60,352 nt of DNA from positions 1 to 60,352 of the forward strand of contig DISE01000086.1 in the NCBI GenBank assembly GCA_002421865.1, written 5' to 3'. Under the pieces are notes generated by a model, which saw nothing but the letters and a program-made list of their open reading frames with translations, was not told the origin of the DNA and did not search any database. Source of the stretch: Castellaniella sp. UBA6218. GTDB taxonomy: Bacteria; Pseudomonadota; Gammaproteobacteria; Burkholderiales; Burkholderiaceae_B. Every line of letters begins with the position of its first letter. The stretch's first letter is position 1. Positions 48,731 through 58,218 of the stretch are shown piece by piece. The position numbers and the translations under genes were made by a program.

Positions 48731-50434
48731 TCAGGGCATCGCGGGCTTCCGGTCCTCGAAAAGATCCAGCACCGCGCCGGTGCTGGCGTCGGAGCAGTTG
48801 AAAGCGAATTTCGCCTGCACCCCGCGCGTGTAGCGCGGCGCGGGCGGCGTCCAGGCGGCGCGCCGGGCGGCCAGGACTTCTTCGGACACGTTCACCTGCA
48901 ACAGCTGCCTGTGCGCATCGATGGTCACGGAATCGCCTTCTTCGACCAGGGCGATCGTGCCGCCCACAGCCGCTTCGGGGGCGACGTGGCCCACGACCAT
49001 GCCCCAGGTGCCGCCGGAAAAGCGGCCGTCGGTGATCAGGCCGACGGAATCGCCCAGGCCGGCGCCCACCAGGGCGCTGGTGGGCGCCAGCATTTCCGGC
49101 ATGCCGGGGCCGCCCTTGGGACCCAGATAGCGCAGGATCAGCACGTCGCCGGCCTTGACCTTGCCCGCCAGGATGGCATCCATGGCGGACTGTTCGTCGT
49201 CGAAGACCCGCGCCGGGCCGGTGATGGCGGGGTTCTTCAGGCCGGTGATCTTGGCCACCGCGCCCAGTTCCGCCAGATTGCCCTTGAGGATCGCCAGATG
49301 GCCCTCGGGGTACAGGGCGTCATCCAGCGCATGGATGACGTCCTGGTCGGCACGCGGCGCATCGGGCACGTCGGCCAGGGTCTCGGCGATGGTCTTGCCG
49401 GTGATGGTCATGCAGTCGCCATGCAGCAGGCCGGCGTTCAGCAACAGCTTCATGACCTGGGGAATGCCCCCCGCCCGGTGAAAATCCACCACCAGGTATT
49501 TGCCGCTGGGCTTCAGGTCGCAAATGACGGGGACGCGGCGGCGGACGCGCTCGAAGTCGTCGATGGTCCATTCGACCCCCGCGGCATGGGCGATCGCCAG
49601 GATATGCAGCACGGCGTTGGTCGATCCCCCGGTGGCCATGACCACCGCCACGGCGTTCTCGATGGACTTGCGCGTGACGATGTCGCGCGGCTTCAGATCC
49701 AGCGCCACGGCCTTGAGCAGCACGCGGGCCGACTCGGCGGCCGAGTCGGCCTTTTCCTGGTGCACGTTGGCCATGGTGGATGAATACGGCAGGCTCATGC
49801 CCATGGCCTCGAAGGAGGAACTCATGGTGTTGGCCGTGTACATGCCGCCACAGGAGCCGCTGCAAGGAATGGCGTGGGTCTCGATGTCGTGCAGGTCGGC
49901 CTCGGACATGCGGCCGGCCGCGTGCTCGCCCACGGCTTCGAAGACGCTGACGATGTTCAGATCCCGGCCGCAAAGATTGCCCGGCAGGATGGTGCCGCCA
50001 TAGACGTAGATCGAGGGCACGTTCGCGCGCAGCATGCCCATCATGCCGCCCGGCATGTTCTTGTCGCAGCCGCCGATCACCAGCACGCCATCCATCCACT
50101 GGCCCTGGACGCAGGTTTCCACGCAGTCGGCAATGACTTCGCGGGAGACCAGGGAATACTTCATGCCTTCGGTGCCCATGGCCATGCCGTCGGAAATCGT
50201 CGGCGTGCCGAACATCTGGGGATTGCCGCCGGCATCCTTGATGGCGGCGGCGGCCGCGTCGGCCAAGGGCTGCAGGCCGCTGTTGCACGGCGTGATGGTG
50301 CTCTGGCCGTTGGCGATGCCGATCATGGGCTTGTCGAAATCGGATTCCGTGTAGCCGAGCGCGTAGTACATCGAGCGGTTCGGCGCCCGGGCGACGCCCT
50401 GGGTGATGTTCGAGGAACGCAGCGGTTTGGCCAT
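48731..50434 (-). CDS. ilvD: Dihydroxy-acid dehydratase (short IlvD form)
   Basis: 567 residues. Converts dihydroxy-isovalerate and dihydroxy-methylvalerate to the keto acids for valine and isoleucine. The Fe-S cysteines lie in TPCNSGLQ, VIGGCDKNMPGGMMGML and PCSGSCGGMYTANTMSS. The C-terminus has TDGRFSGGTWGMVVGHVAPE. Start at 50434 (MAKPLRSSNITQGVARAPNR) with AAAGGAT upstream; the open frame extends 37 codons more as noise. Confidence 0.97.
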   Translation of the reverse strand: MAKPLRSSNITQGVARAPNRSMYYALGYTESDFDKPMIGIANGQSTITPCNSGLQPLADAAAAAIKDAGGNPQMFGTPTISDGMAMGTEGMKYSLVSREVIADCVETCVQGQWMDGVLVIGGCDKNMPGGMMGMLRANVPSIYVYGGTILPGNLCGRDLNIVSVFEAVGEHAAGRMSEADLHDIETHAIPCSGSCGGMYTANTMSSSFEAMGMSLPYSSTMANVHQEKADSAAESARVLLKAVALDLKPRDIVTRKSIENAVAVVMATGGSTNAVLHILAIAHAAGVEWTIDDFERVRRRVPVICDLKPSGKYLVVDFHRAGGIPQVMKLLLNAGLLHGDCMTITGKTIAETLADVPDAPRADQDVIHALDDALYPEGHLAILKGNLAELGAVAKITGLKNPAITGPARVFDDEQSAMDAILAGKVKAGDVLILRYLGPKGGPGMPEMLAPTSALVGAGLGDSVGLITDGRFSGGTWGMVVGHVAPEAAVGGTIALVEEGDSVTIDAHRQLLQVNVSEEVLAARRAAWTPPAPRYTRGVQAKFAFNCSDASTGAVLDLFEDRKPAMP

Positions 50435-50556
50435 GACGGGATCCTTTCGAAAAGACGATGAGCAATCTTTCAGTTTAAGTCTTCCATGCGGCCAGGGACC
50501 GGACACGCGCACACTGGGCGCGGGTATTGGGCGCGGCGCGGCCACGGCGCCCGGAA

Positions 50557-51261
50557 TCAGAAGCTGCGCCGGGCCGGCTGCGCCAGATCGTCAAGGAAAG
50601 CCGGATCGAGCAGGATCCAGTCCCGGCGCGCGCCGGCGATCCGGCCCTGCGCCACCCAGTCCGCCAGCAGCCGGCTCAGGGTTTCCGCGCGCACCCCCAG
50701 ATTCGCCGCGAGCTGGCGCTGCGTCAGCGGCAGGCGCACGGACGACCCCTCGCCGGGCCGCAGGCGCAACAGGTAATCGGCCAGGCGCTGCGCGGCCGTA
50801 CTGTCGCTGAGCCACTCCACCTCGTTGACCCGCTGATAGACCCGGTCGCTCAGGCGCGCCAGCAGCCGCATGGCCAGCTCAGGCCAGGCGCGGCAGGCCG
50901 CCTGCAGACCGGTCCGCTTCAGGCACAGCGCGATCGCATCGCCATGCGCCCGGGCATTCATCGGATAGCGGCCATGCGTCATGAACATGGCCGTCTCCGC
51001 AAGCAGCTGACCGACCCGGAAAATGTGGAACACACGATCCTGCCCGTCCTGAGTGTGGCGCAACACCTCGATGCCGCCGCTCAGGACGTAAAGATATTCA
51101 ATGGCGTCCTCGCCTTCCCTGAACAGCGGACTCCCATCCTCGACGTGCAGGATCGCGGCGTCACGCAGCAGCAGTCGCGCCACTTCCGCCGGCGCGTCCT
51201 TGAAAAGCGGATGCCCAAGCACCCGGGCGGGAGAATCCTCGGTCGGATTGACTTTTGTCAT
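50557..51261 (-). CDS. Crp/Fnr-family transcriptional regulator
   Basis: 234 residues. A cyclic-nucleotide-type beta roll (ILHVEDGSPLFREGEDAIEY; VGQLLAETAMFMTHGRYPMN) is followed by a winged HTH (LTQRQLAANLGVRAETLSRL). There is no N-terminal cysteine cluster, so it is not an Fe-S Fnr. Divergent from the ABC-TonB import operon across 57 bases that hold a Fur-box-like site, so it is a probable local regulator of that operon. Ligand unknown. Confidence 0.88.
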   Translation of the reverse strand: MTKVNPTEDSPARVLGHPLFKDAPAEVARLLLRDAAILHVEDGSPLFREGEDAIEYLYVLSGGIEVLRHTQDGQDRVFHIFRVGQLLAETAMFMTHGRYPMNARAHGDAIALCLKRTGLQAACRAWPELAMRLLARLSDRVYQRVNEVEWLSDSTAAQRLADYLLRLRPGEGSSVRLPLTQRQLAANLGVRAETLSRLLADWVAQGRIAGARRDWILLDPAFLDDLAQPARRSF

Positions 51262-51291
51262 TGGCACTCAACGATTCGAATGAGACGATAC

Positions 51292-51310
51292 GAGATTGAT
51301 AATAATTCGC
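51292..51310 (+). promoter_or_regulatory. Fur-box-like operator
   Basis: GAGATTGATAATAATTCGC matches 14 of 19 positions of the Fur consensus, and its core GATAATAATTCGCATT is the form usual in Proteobacteria. It ends eight bases before the ATG of the binding-protein gene, so transcription would start very close to, or at, the start codon. Suggests iron-repressed expression of the following four genes and possibly the divergent regulator. Confidence 0.65.
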
Positions 51311-51318
51311 ATTCAGAT

Positions 51319-52314
51319 ATGTGGGAATCCCTTCGAGCATCATACCGCCTGGCGCGGATCTGCCTGCCGGCCATCCTGCTGTGCACGGCCCTGTCCGTCT
51401 CGGCCGCGCCGCGCGAGCGCCTGGTTCTGGCCGGCCCCACGGCCGCCGTCAGCTTCCCGCTCATCCACATGGCCGAGACCGGCGCCCTGGCGGACTGGGC
51501 CGGCGTGGTGGAATTCCGCCACTGGAAAAACCCGGATCAATTGCGTGTGCTGATTGCCAGGCAGGAAGTCGATTTCAGCGCCACGCCGGTGAACCTGCCC
51601 GCCATCATGGCCAATCGCGGCATGCCCGTACGCCTGCTGAACGTCTCCGTCTGGGGACTGTTGTGGTTCGTCAGCGCCGATCCGGACGTGCGTACGGTCG
51701 CCGACCTGGCCGGCAAGCCGCTGCTGACGACCTTCCAGCGCGACCTGCCCGCCCTGCTGCTGGAGCGGCTGCTGGACGCGCAGGGAATGACTGGCGCGCG
51801 CGCGCCAGTCATCCGCTATGCGCGCGACGCCCAGGACGCCACCACCCTGCTGCTGACCGGCGAGGCGCGCAGCGCGCTGCTGCCGGAACCCTCCGTCTCG
51901 CTGCTGCTGGCGCAGCATGCCCGCCGGGGCGGTGAGCCACTGCACCGCGTGCAGAGTCTGGAGGACGCCTGGCGCGGAACCTTCCCGGACCATCCCGACC
52001 TGCCTCAGGCCGGCATCATGGCCAACGCCGGTGTGGCCGGCGACCGCGCCCTGGGCGAGGCCTTCACGCGCGCCTACGACCGGTCGGCGCGCTGGTGCAA
52101 GGCCGAACCGGCCGAATGCGCCCGCCTGGTACACAAGCATCTGGATTTCATGCCGGCCGATGCCATCGAAGCCTCGATCCGCGTCACTCGCCTGGAAAGC
52201 CGCGACGCGCAATCCGTACGGCCCGATCTGGAGGCCCTCTACGGCCTGATCCTGCGGCACAACCCCGAAGCCGTCGGCGGCCGCCTGCCCGACGCCGGCT
52301 TCTACGGGCCATGA
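51319..52314 (+). CDS. ABC substrate-binding protein (SsuA/NMT1-like)
   Basis: 331 residues. Signal peptide about 12-31 (LARICLPAILLCTALSVSAA), then the NMT1/SsuA type II binding fold (PTAAVSFPLIHMAETGALAD; DFSATPVNLPAIMANRG; VADLAGKPLLTTFQRD). With an adjoining permease, ATPase and TonB receptor behind a Fur box, it probably handles an iron-related organic ligand, though the family usually binds sulfonates, pyrimidines or similar small molecules. No clear ribosome site precedes ATG 51319. Confidence 0.85.
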   Translation: MWESLRASYRLARICLPAILLCTALSVSAAPRERLVLAGPTAAVSFPLIHMAETGALADWAGVVEFRHWKNPDQLRVLIARQEVDFSATPVNLPAIMANRGMPVRLLNVSVWGLLWFVSADPDVRTVADLAGKPLLTTFQRDLPALLLERLLDAQGMTGARAPVIRYARDAQDATTLLLTGEARSALLPEPSVSLLLAQHARRGGEPLHRVQSLEDAWRGTFPDHPDLPQAGIMANAGVAGDRALGEAFTRAYDRSARWCKAEPAECARLVHKHLDFMPADAIEASIRVTRLESRDAQSVRPDLEALYGLILRHNPEAVGGRLPDAGFYGP

Positions 52315-53108
52315 GCACCGCAAGCGGCGCCAAGGGGATGCCGGCCCGCCCCGCGCGCACGTCCCGGCGCTGGTCCGCGCTGGGTGTCATCCTGATCTTC
52401 GCCGGCTGGGAGCTCGCCGCCCGCCTGATGGGGCCCATGCTGATGGCCACTCCGCTGGAGGCCCTGCGCTCGATCGGCGTCCTGGCCGGCGACCCAGGCT
52501 TCTGGGCGCACGGCCGCGACAGCCTGGCGCGCATCGCCGCCGGCGTGGGCGCGGGCTGCGGCATCGGCTTCGCCCTGGGGGTGCTGGCCGGCCACGACAC
52601 GCGCCTGCGCGGCCTGCTGGAACCGCTGCGCTGGGTGCTGATGGCCATACCGCCTGTCGTCGTGGTCGTGCTGGCCATGCTCTGGTTCGGCCTGGGTTCG
52701 GGCATGGTGATCTTCATCACTGTCCTGATGATGGCGCCCGGGATGTACGTCAACACGGTCAAGGGCATGCGCATGATCGACGCCGGCTTGCTGGAAATGG
52801 GTCGGGTCTACCGCTTCGGCGCCTGGACGCGGCTGCGCCACATCTATCTGCCCGCCCTGGCCGCGCCCCTGACGGCGGCGCTGCTGATCGCCGCCTGCGG
52901 CGGCGTGCGGCTCGTGGTCATGGCCGAGGTGCTGGGCGCCGAGAGCGGCGTGGGTTACGCGCTGGCCAACGCGCGCAGCACCTTCGACAGCGGCCGGCTC
53001 TACGCCTGGGTGCTGCTGATCCTGGGTCTGGTGGCCCTGCTGGAATTCCTGCTGCTGCAACCCGTCCAGCGCCGTCTGACCCGTTGGCAGGAGCCCAGCC
53101 ATGCTTGA
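52311..53108 (+). CDS. ABC transporter permease (SsuC-like)
   Basis: 265 residues, six membrane helices, the binding-protein-dependent permease domain with the coupling EAA-like loop (LLEMGRVYRFGAWTRLRHIY) and the family's LRWVLMAIPPVVVVVLAMLW. Overlaps its neighbours by four and eight bases. Confidence 0.92.
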   Translation: MSTASGAKGMPARPARTSRRWSALGVILIFAGWELAARLMGPMLMATPLEALRSIGVLAGDPGFWAHGRDSLARIAAGVGAGCGIGFALGVLAGHDTRLRGLLEPLRWVLMAIPPVVVVVLAMLWFGLGSGMVIFITVLMMAPGMYVNTVKGMRMIDAGLLEMGRVYRFGAWTRLRHIYLPALAAPLTAALLIAACGGVRLVVMAEVLGAESGVGYALANARSTFDSGRLYAWVLLILGLVALLEFLLLQPVQRRLTRWQEPSHA

Positions 53109-53778
53109 GATGCGCGACCTGAGCCTGGCCTTCGGCCCCCGGCCCGTGCTCGACGGCATCCGCCTGGACGTGCGCCCCGGCGAGCGCATCGGCGTCATCG
53201 GCCCGAGTGGCGCCGGCAAGAGCACCCTGCTGCGCCTGGCGGCCGGCCTGCTGCACCCGGACAGCGGCTCCTGCCGCAACACCTTCCCGCACACCCGCCT
53301 GGTCTTCCAGGAGCCCCGCCTGCTGCCCTGGCGCAATGTGGCCGACAACCTGGACATCGCCCTGCGCGCGGGCGGCGTCCCTGACGACCAGATCGCCGCG
53401 CGGCGCGACCGCTGGCTGGCCCGCGTGGGCCTGGCCGACGCGGCGCGCGCCTGGCCGGGCGAACTGTCCGGCGGCATGGCCCAGCGCGCCGCCCTGGCCC
53501 GCGCACTGGCGCTGGAGCCCGATCTGCTCCTCCTCGATGAACCCTTCAGCGCGCTGGACCCGGCGCTGCGCGCCGACCTGGGGCGGCTGTGCGCCGAACA
53601 GGCGCGCGCCACCGGCGCCGCGCTGATCTGCATCAGCCACCAGCCCTGGGAGCTTGCCGGACTGGTGGACCGCATCCTGTGCGTGGCCGGCGGCCGGATA
53701 CGGGAACAGGCCGTCCCCTTCGGCCGTCCGGACGAACCCGCCGCAGAAGCGCCGCCGGACCGGCCAGCCGGCGCATAG
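53101..53778 (+). CDS. ABC transporter ATP-binding protein (SsuB-like)
   Basis: 225 residues. Walker A GPSGAGKST (about 35-43), Q-loop in LVFQEPRLLPWRN, signature LSGGMAQRAALARAL, Walker B LLLLDEPFSALDP and switch His in CISHQ. All catalytic elements intact. Third gene of the import operon. Confidence 0.94.
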   Translation: MLEMRDLSLAFGPRPVLDGIRLDVRPGERIGVIGPSGAGKSTLLRLAAGLLHPDSGSCRNTFPHTRLVFQEPRLLPWRNVADNLDIALRAGGVPDDQIAARRDRWLARVGLADAARAWPGELSGGMAQRAALARALALEPDLLLLDEPFSALDPALRADLGRLCAEQARATGAALICISHQPWELAGLVDRILCVAGGRIREQAVPFGRPDEPAAEAPPDRPAGA

Positions 53779-53825
53779 ACCGATCCTCCCCTCCCCTTCC
53801 CATCTCCTCCGACCAAGGAACCCCC

Positions 53826-55940
53826 ATGAGCGTACGACACGCCCGCACTCCCCTGGCGCTGGCCCTGGCCCTGACGGCCGCCGGCCTGACGCCCGTCCAG
53901 GCTCAGGAAGTCACGAGCCTCAAGCCCATCACCGTCAGCGGTGACGCCCAGGCCACCCCGCTGAATCCCGGCGTGAAGGCCGAACGCGCCCGCCTGGACG
54001 GCGTGGCCGGCGGCACCAGCCTGATCGAGCCGCAAAAGGAAACGCGCCTGGTCACGCTGCGGGATGCCCTGGACTACCAGCCCGGTCTGGTGGTCCAGGA
54101 ATTCTTCGGCGGCCTGGACCAGCCGCGCCTGAACATCCGCGGCTCGGGCATCCAGAGCAACCCCGTGAACCGGGGCGTCATGCTGCTGCAGGACGGCCTG
54201 CCGCTGAACGAGGCCGACGGATCCTTCGTGATCGGCTTTCTGGAACCGCGCAACGCCCGCCTGATCAGCGCGCGCCGGGGCGCCAATGCCCTGTCGCCGG
54301 CTGCCACCACCCTGGGCGGCGAACTGGACTTCCAGTCATTGACGGGCACGGCAGGCGATCTCCTGCGCGTGGAGGGCGGCAGCTTCGGGCGCTTTGGCGC
54401 CCAGGCCGCCAAGGGCTTGCGCAGCGACAACCTGGACGGCCGCCTGAGCGTCACCCACGACAAGTACGACGGCTACCGCCACCATTCCGGTTCCGGGCGC
54501 ACCAGCGTGCAAGGCAATTTCGGCGTCCAGGGCGACGGCTTCGAGAACCGGACGTACCTGTCGTACATGGACCTGGACGTGGACATTCCGTTCGTCGTGC
54601 CTCGTTCCATGATGGAGGACGATCCGACCGACGTGATCGGCGACGGCAAGACGGCCAAGCACCCCCTGAACGTCTACAAACGCGATCCGCATCGCACATC
54701 GAGCCAGTTTCGCGCCGCCAACCGCACCTACTGGGGCACTGAGGATCTGAACAATACCTTCGGCCTCTACGCCCAGAGCATCGACGACACCTTCCAGGAC
54801 CCGCTGAGCTCCACCGTGACCGACGGCATGACCTACGGCGCGCAATGGCAGCTCGCCGGCAAGTACCGCGCCATCGATTACCGCATGGCGCTGGACTGGT
54901 CACGCAGCGACATGGACCGCAAGCTTTACGTCGTCAAACCGGAGGACGGTTCCCGTCTGCAACGATTCGGCAACTATGACCTGCAGGCGGAAAACCGCAG
55001 CACCCTGCTGGGCTTCGCCTGGCACGTCAACACACAATGGACGGTCGTGGGCGACGCCAAGTTCACGCAGGCGATCCGGGATGCCCGGGAACGCGGCTCG
55101 GGCAACAGCCTCGACCAGGACTGGAACTACGTCAGCCCGAAGCTGGGCCTGGTCTGGCAGCCCGCCGAAGATCAGCGTTTCTTCGTGAACGTCAGCCGCA
55201 GCAACGAGGCACCGACCTACTGGGAAATCGTCAACGGCACGGTGCCCCCCCGTCCGAACTCCGTCATGCCGATTCCGGCGACGACCAGCCTCAGCGCCCT
55301 GAAGCTGCAGCGCGCCGACACCGTCGAGATCGGCGGCGAGGGCCGCCTGGGCGCCGGATCCTACGCGCCGCACTGGGCGTTGACGCTGTATCACAGCGAC
55401 GTCAAGGACGAACTGATGTCCGTCAGCACCGCCAACGGCACGCCGGCGGGCACCTACAATTACCAGGGCGGCACCCGCCACCAGGGCATCGAACTGGGCC
55501 TGAACGGCAGCCTGCCCGCGCCGGGCGAAGGCACGGCCTTCGACTACCGCGTCGCCTACACCTTCAGCGACTTCCGCTTCAAGGGCGGCGAGTACGCCGG
55601 CAACCGCATCGCCGGCGTGCCGCGCCACCTGGTCAGCGCCGAGGTCCTGTACCGCGTTGGCGGACTGCGTTTCGGCCCGAACGTGCGCTGGATGCCGTCC
55701 TCCACGGAGACCAATCACGCCAATACGCCGAACACCCGGCAGGACAGCTATGCCCTGTTCGGCTTCAAGGTGGATTACCAGATCGACAAGCACTGGCAGG
55801 CCTATGTGCAGGGCGACAATCTGACCGACAAGACCTACGCCAGCGCCTTCGTCATCCGCAACACGGCCGGTGCCACCGATCCCACCTTCCTGCCCGGCAA
55901 CGGCCGCAGCGTGACGGCAGGCGTGAACTACAGGTTCTGA
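53826..55940 (+). CDS. TonB-dependent outer-membrane receptor
   Basis: 704 residues. Signal peptide ends PVQAQE; a TonB-box-like stretch lies in LKPITVSGD; the plug includes LRDALDYQPGLVVQEFFGGL and LNIRGSGIQ; the barrel ends in VNYRF with the terminal Phe typical of outer-membrane proteins. Resembles FecA-type siderophore or metal-chelate receptors. Placed directly after the ABC genes, it supplies the outer-membrane step. The ligand cannot be inferred. Confidence 0.93.
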   Translation: MSVRHARTPLALALALTAAGLTPVQAQEVTSLKPITVSGDAQATPLNPGVKAERARLDGVAGGTSLIEPQKETRLVTLRDALDYQPGLVVQEFFGGLDQPRLNIRGSGIQSNPVNRGVMLLQDGLPLNEADGSFVIGFLEPRNARLISARRGANALSPAATTLGGELDFQSLTGTAGDLLRVEGGSFGRFGAQAAKGLRSDNLDGRLSVTHDKYDGYRHHSGSGRTSVQGNFGVQGDGFENRTYLSYMDLDVDIPFVVPRSMMEDDPTDVIGDGKTAKHPLNVYKRDPHRTSSQFRAANRTYWGTEDLNNTFGLYAQSIDDTFQDPLSSTVTDGMTYGAQWQLAGKYRAIDYRMALDWSRSDMDRKLYVVKPEDGSRLQRFGNYDLQAENRSTLLGFAWHVNTQWTVVGDAKFTQAIRDARERGSGNSLDQDWNYVSPKLGLVWQPAEDQRFFVNVSRSNEAPTYWEIVNGTVPPRPNSVMPIPATTSLSALKLQRADTVEIGGEGRLGAGSYAPHWALTLYHSDVKDELMSVSTANGTPAGTYNYQGGTRHQGIELGLNGSLPAPGEGTAFDYRVAYTFSDFRFKGGEYAGNRIAGVPRHLVSAEVLYRVGGLRFGPNVRWMPSSTETNHANTPNTRQDSYALFGFKVDYQIDKHWQAYVQGDNLTDKTYASAFVIRNTAGATDPTFLPGNGRSVTAGVNYRF

Positions 55941-56004
55941 TCCCCGGAAAGCCCGTGCCCGGGCATCCGGGCGCGGGCCGGGCGGCGCCCGCCCGGCGGG
56001 GGCG

Positions 56005-56802
56005 TCAGTTTCCGTTGGCCAGGACCTTGGGACTCAGGTCGCTGCCGTGGTACTTCTTGTAGGCCTCGTTCAGGCGGCCGTTCTTCAGGTTGGTCCGGAC
56101 CCAGCCGTCCACCCACTCCTTGAGCTTCGGCGTCTGCTTGGGCATGGCGATGCCCAGCATGAATTCATGCTGCACGAACTTGGTCTCGTAGGGATCGGCC
56201 TTCAGCTTCTTGTTGACCTCGGCCACGTTGGGCCACTGCGACGAGATCGCCTGCACCTGCTTCGAAGCCGCGGCCGTCACCAGCGTCGCGTCGTCCTCGA
56301 AGCGCCGGATGTTGGCGTCCGGCGCATTCTTCGTGATGTCGGTGTCATTCACCGTGGCCCGAGTCACGCCGATCTTCACGCCCTTCAGATCCTGGTAGCC
56401 GGCGATCTTCACGTCCTTGGGCGCGGCCACGATGATCTGCAGCGAGGCGTAGGGCACTGAAAAATCGATGACCTTGGCGCGCTCTTCCGTGATCGACAGA
56501 TTGGCCACGGCGAGGTCCGCCTTGCCTGTCTGGATCGTCGGCACGCGGGCGGCATTGGTGATGGGCACCAGTTCCAGTTTCACGCCCAGGTCCTTGGCCA
56601 GCATCTCGGCCGTGGACACGTCCGAGCCCTCGGGCTGCATCTGCGCGTTGGCATAACTGAACATGGGCACCCCCATGGCGATGGCCACGCGGATCACGCC
56701 GTCCTTCCTGATCTGATCCAGGTCGCCCGCCTGGGCGGCCGCGCCGAAGGCGAACAGCCCGAATCCGAGGGCGGCGGACAGCATGGTTTTCTTGAGGTTC
56801 AT
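56005..56802 (-). CDS. Amino-acid-type ABC substrate-binding protein
   Basis: 265 residues. Signal peptide ends AAAQAGD; the type 3 solute-binding fold shows GVIRVAIAMGVPMFSYANAQ, GKADLAVANLSITEERAKVI and the C-terminal LKNGRLNEAYKKYHG. Close in form to GltI/HisJ-type binders. Start at 56802 (MNLKKTML) has GGAG upstream. It could carry an amino acid or, given the uronate gene nearby, a sugar acid. Confidence 0.9.
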   Translation of the reverse strand: MNLKKTMLSAALGFGLFAFGAAAQAGDLDQIRKDGVIRVAIAMGVPMFSYANAQMQPEGSDVSTAEMLAKDLGVKLELVPITNAARVPTIQTGKADLAVANLSITEERAKVIDFSVPYASLQIIVAAPKDVKIAGYQDLKGVKIGVTRATVNDTDITKNAPDANIRRFEDDATLVTAAASKQVQAISSQWPNVAEVNKKLKADPYETKFVQHEFMLGIAMPKQTPKLKEWVDGWVRTNLKNGRLNEAYKKYHGSDLSPKVLANGN

Positions 56803-56855
56803 CGAAGTCTCCTTCTGGTTGTGATTCCGGAATTGCATGGCACGAGGGGCATGGT

Positions 56856-57584
56856 TCACAGGCCGTTGCCTATGAAATCCTGCAGTTCCCGCGTCTGCGG
56901 GTCGACGAGGATTCCGGGCCCGCCGGTTTCCCAGACCTGGCCCTGATGCATGAACACGATCTGATCAGCGACGCGCCGGGCGAAAGCCATCTCATGCGTC
57001 ACCAGGACCATGGTCATGCCGCCCTCGGCCAGCTTCTCGATCACTTTCAGGACCTCGCCCGTCAGTTGCGGATCCAGGGCCGAGGTCACCTCGTCGAACA
57101 ACATCACCTGAGGCGACATCGCCAGCGAGCGCGCGATCGCCACGCGCTGCTGCTGTCCGCCCGAGAGCTGCTCGGGGTAGCTGTCATACTTCTCCAGCAG
57201 GCCCACGGTTTCCAGCACCTGGCGGGCGCGTTCTTCGCAGGTCTTGCGCGGCAGCTTGCGCACGTGGCGCAGAGCCAGGGTGATGTTGCGCCCCACCGTC
57301 AGGTGGGGGAACAGGTTGTAGCTCTGAAAAACGATGCCCACGTCCTTGCGCAGCTGTTCCAGGTCGACCTTGCCGCCGCCCAACTGGTGGCCGCACACCT
57401 GGATGGCGCCCTCGTCGATCGTCTCCAGGTGGTCGATGCAACGCAGTGCCGTGCTCTTGCCCGAGCCGCTCTGGCCGATGATCGCCACCACCTGTCCCCG
57501 GGTGATGTCGAAGGACACCCCCTTGAGGACCTGGTTCGATCCGAAGGACTTATGGACATTCCGCAGACTAACGACGGCCGACAT
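56856..57584 (-). CDS. Amino-acid ABC transporter ATP-binding protein (GlnQ-like)
   Basis: 242 residues. Walker A GQSGSGKST, Q-loop VFQSYNLFPHLTV, signature LSGGQQQRVAIARSL, Walker B MLFDEVTSALDPQ and VTHEMAFARRVADQIVFM. The YNLFPH element is typical of polar amino acid importers. Confidence 0.95.
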   Translation of the reverse strand: MSAVVSLRNVHKSFGSNQVLKGVSFDITRGQVVAIIGQSGSGKSTALRCIDHLETIDEGAIQVCGHQLGGGKVDLEQLRKDVGIVFQSYNLFPHLTVGRNITLALRHVRKLPRKTCEERARQVLETVGLLEKYDSYPEQLSGGQQQRVAIARSLAMSPQVMLFDEVTSALDPQLTGEVLKVIEKLAEGGMTMVLVTHEMAFARRVADQIVFMHQGQVWETGGPGILVDPQTRELQDFIGNGL

Positions 57585-58218
57585 TGAGCTTTTTCTCCAT
57601 GGTTCGGCTCCACTTGGACAAGGGGTAGCACAGCAGAAAATAGAATCCGCCCACCAGGGCGAACACCAGGAAAGGCTGGAACAGGGAATTGTTGATGATC
57701 TGTCCGGCGCGGGTCAGTTCCACGAAGCCCACCACCGAGGCCAGCGATGTGGACTTGATGACCTGCACCAGGAATCCCACCGTGGCAGGCAGGGACAGGC
57801 GCACGGCCTGGGGAATGATGAGCAGGATCAGCGATTGCCAGCGGGAAAAGCCCAGGCATTCGGCGGCCTCCCACTGGGTCTTCTCGATGGACTGCACGCT
57901 GCCGCGCCAGATTTCCCCCAGGAACGCGCTGACGTACACCATCAGGGCGACCCCCGCGGCAAACAGCGGCGGCACGTCGATGCCGAAAATGCCGACGCCG
58001 AAGTACACGACGAACAGCAGCACCAGCAGCGGAATGCCCTGAATCGCCTGGATGAACAGGGCCGCCGCCGCCCGGACCGCCGCAAGCCGCGACACCCGCG
58101 CCAGCATCACGCCGAACCCGGCGAGCGAACCCAGCGCGAAGGACAATGCGGACAGCACCAGGGTCCAGCCCAGGCCCTTGAGCAGATAGACGAACTGCAC
58201 CCAACTGAATTCATCCAT
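57568..58218 (-). CDS. Amino-acid ABC transporter permease 1
   Basis: 216 residues with five helices of the His/Glu/Gln permease family (QAIQGIPLLVLLFVVYFGVG; EIWRGSVQSIEKTQWEAAEC with LGFSRWQ as the EAA loop). Overlaps both the ATPase gene and the second permease gene. Confidence 0.93.
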   Translation of the reverse strand: MDEFSWVQFVYLLKGLGWTLVLSALSFALGSLAGFGVMLARVSRLAAVRAAAALFIQAIQGIPLLVLLFVVYFGVGIFGIDVPPLFAAGVALMVYVSAFLGEIWRGSVQSIEKTQWEAAECLGFSRWQSLILLIIPQAVRLSLPATVGFLVQVIKSTSLASVVGFVELTRAGQIINNSLFQPFLVFALVGGFYFLLCYPLSKWSRTMEKKLNVGRR

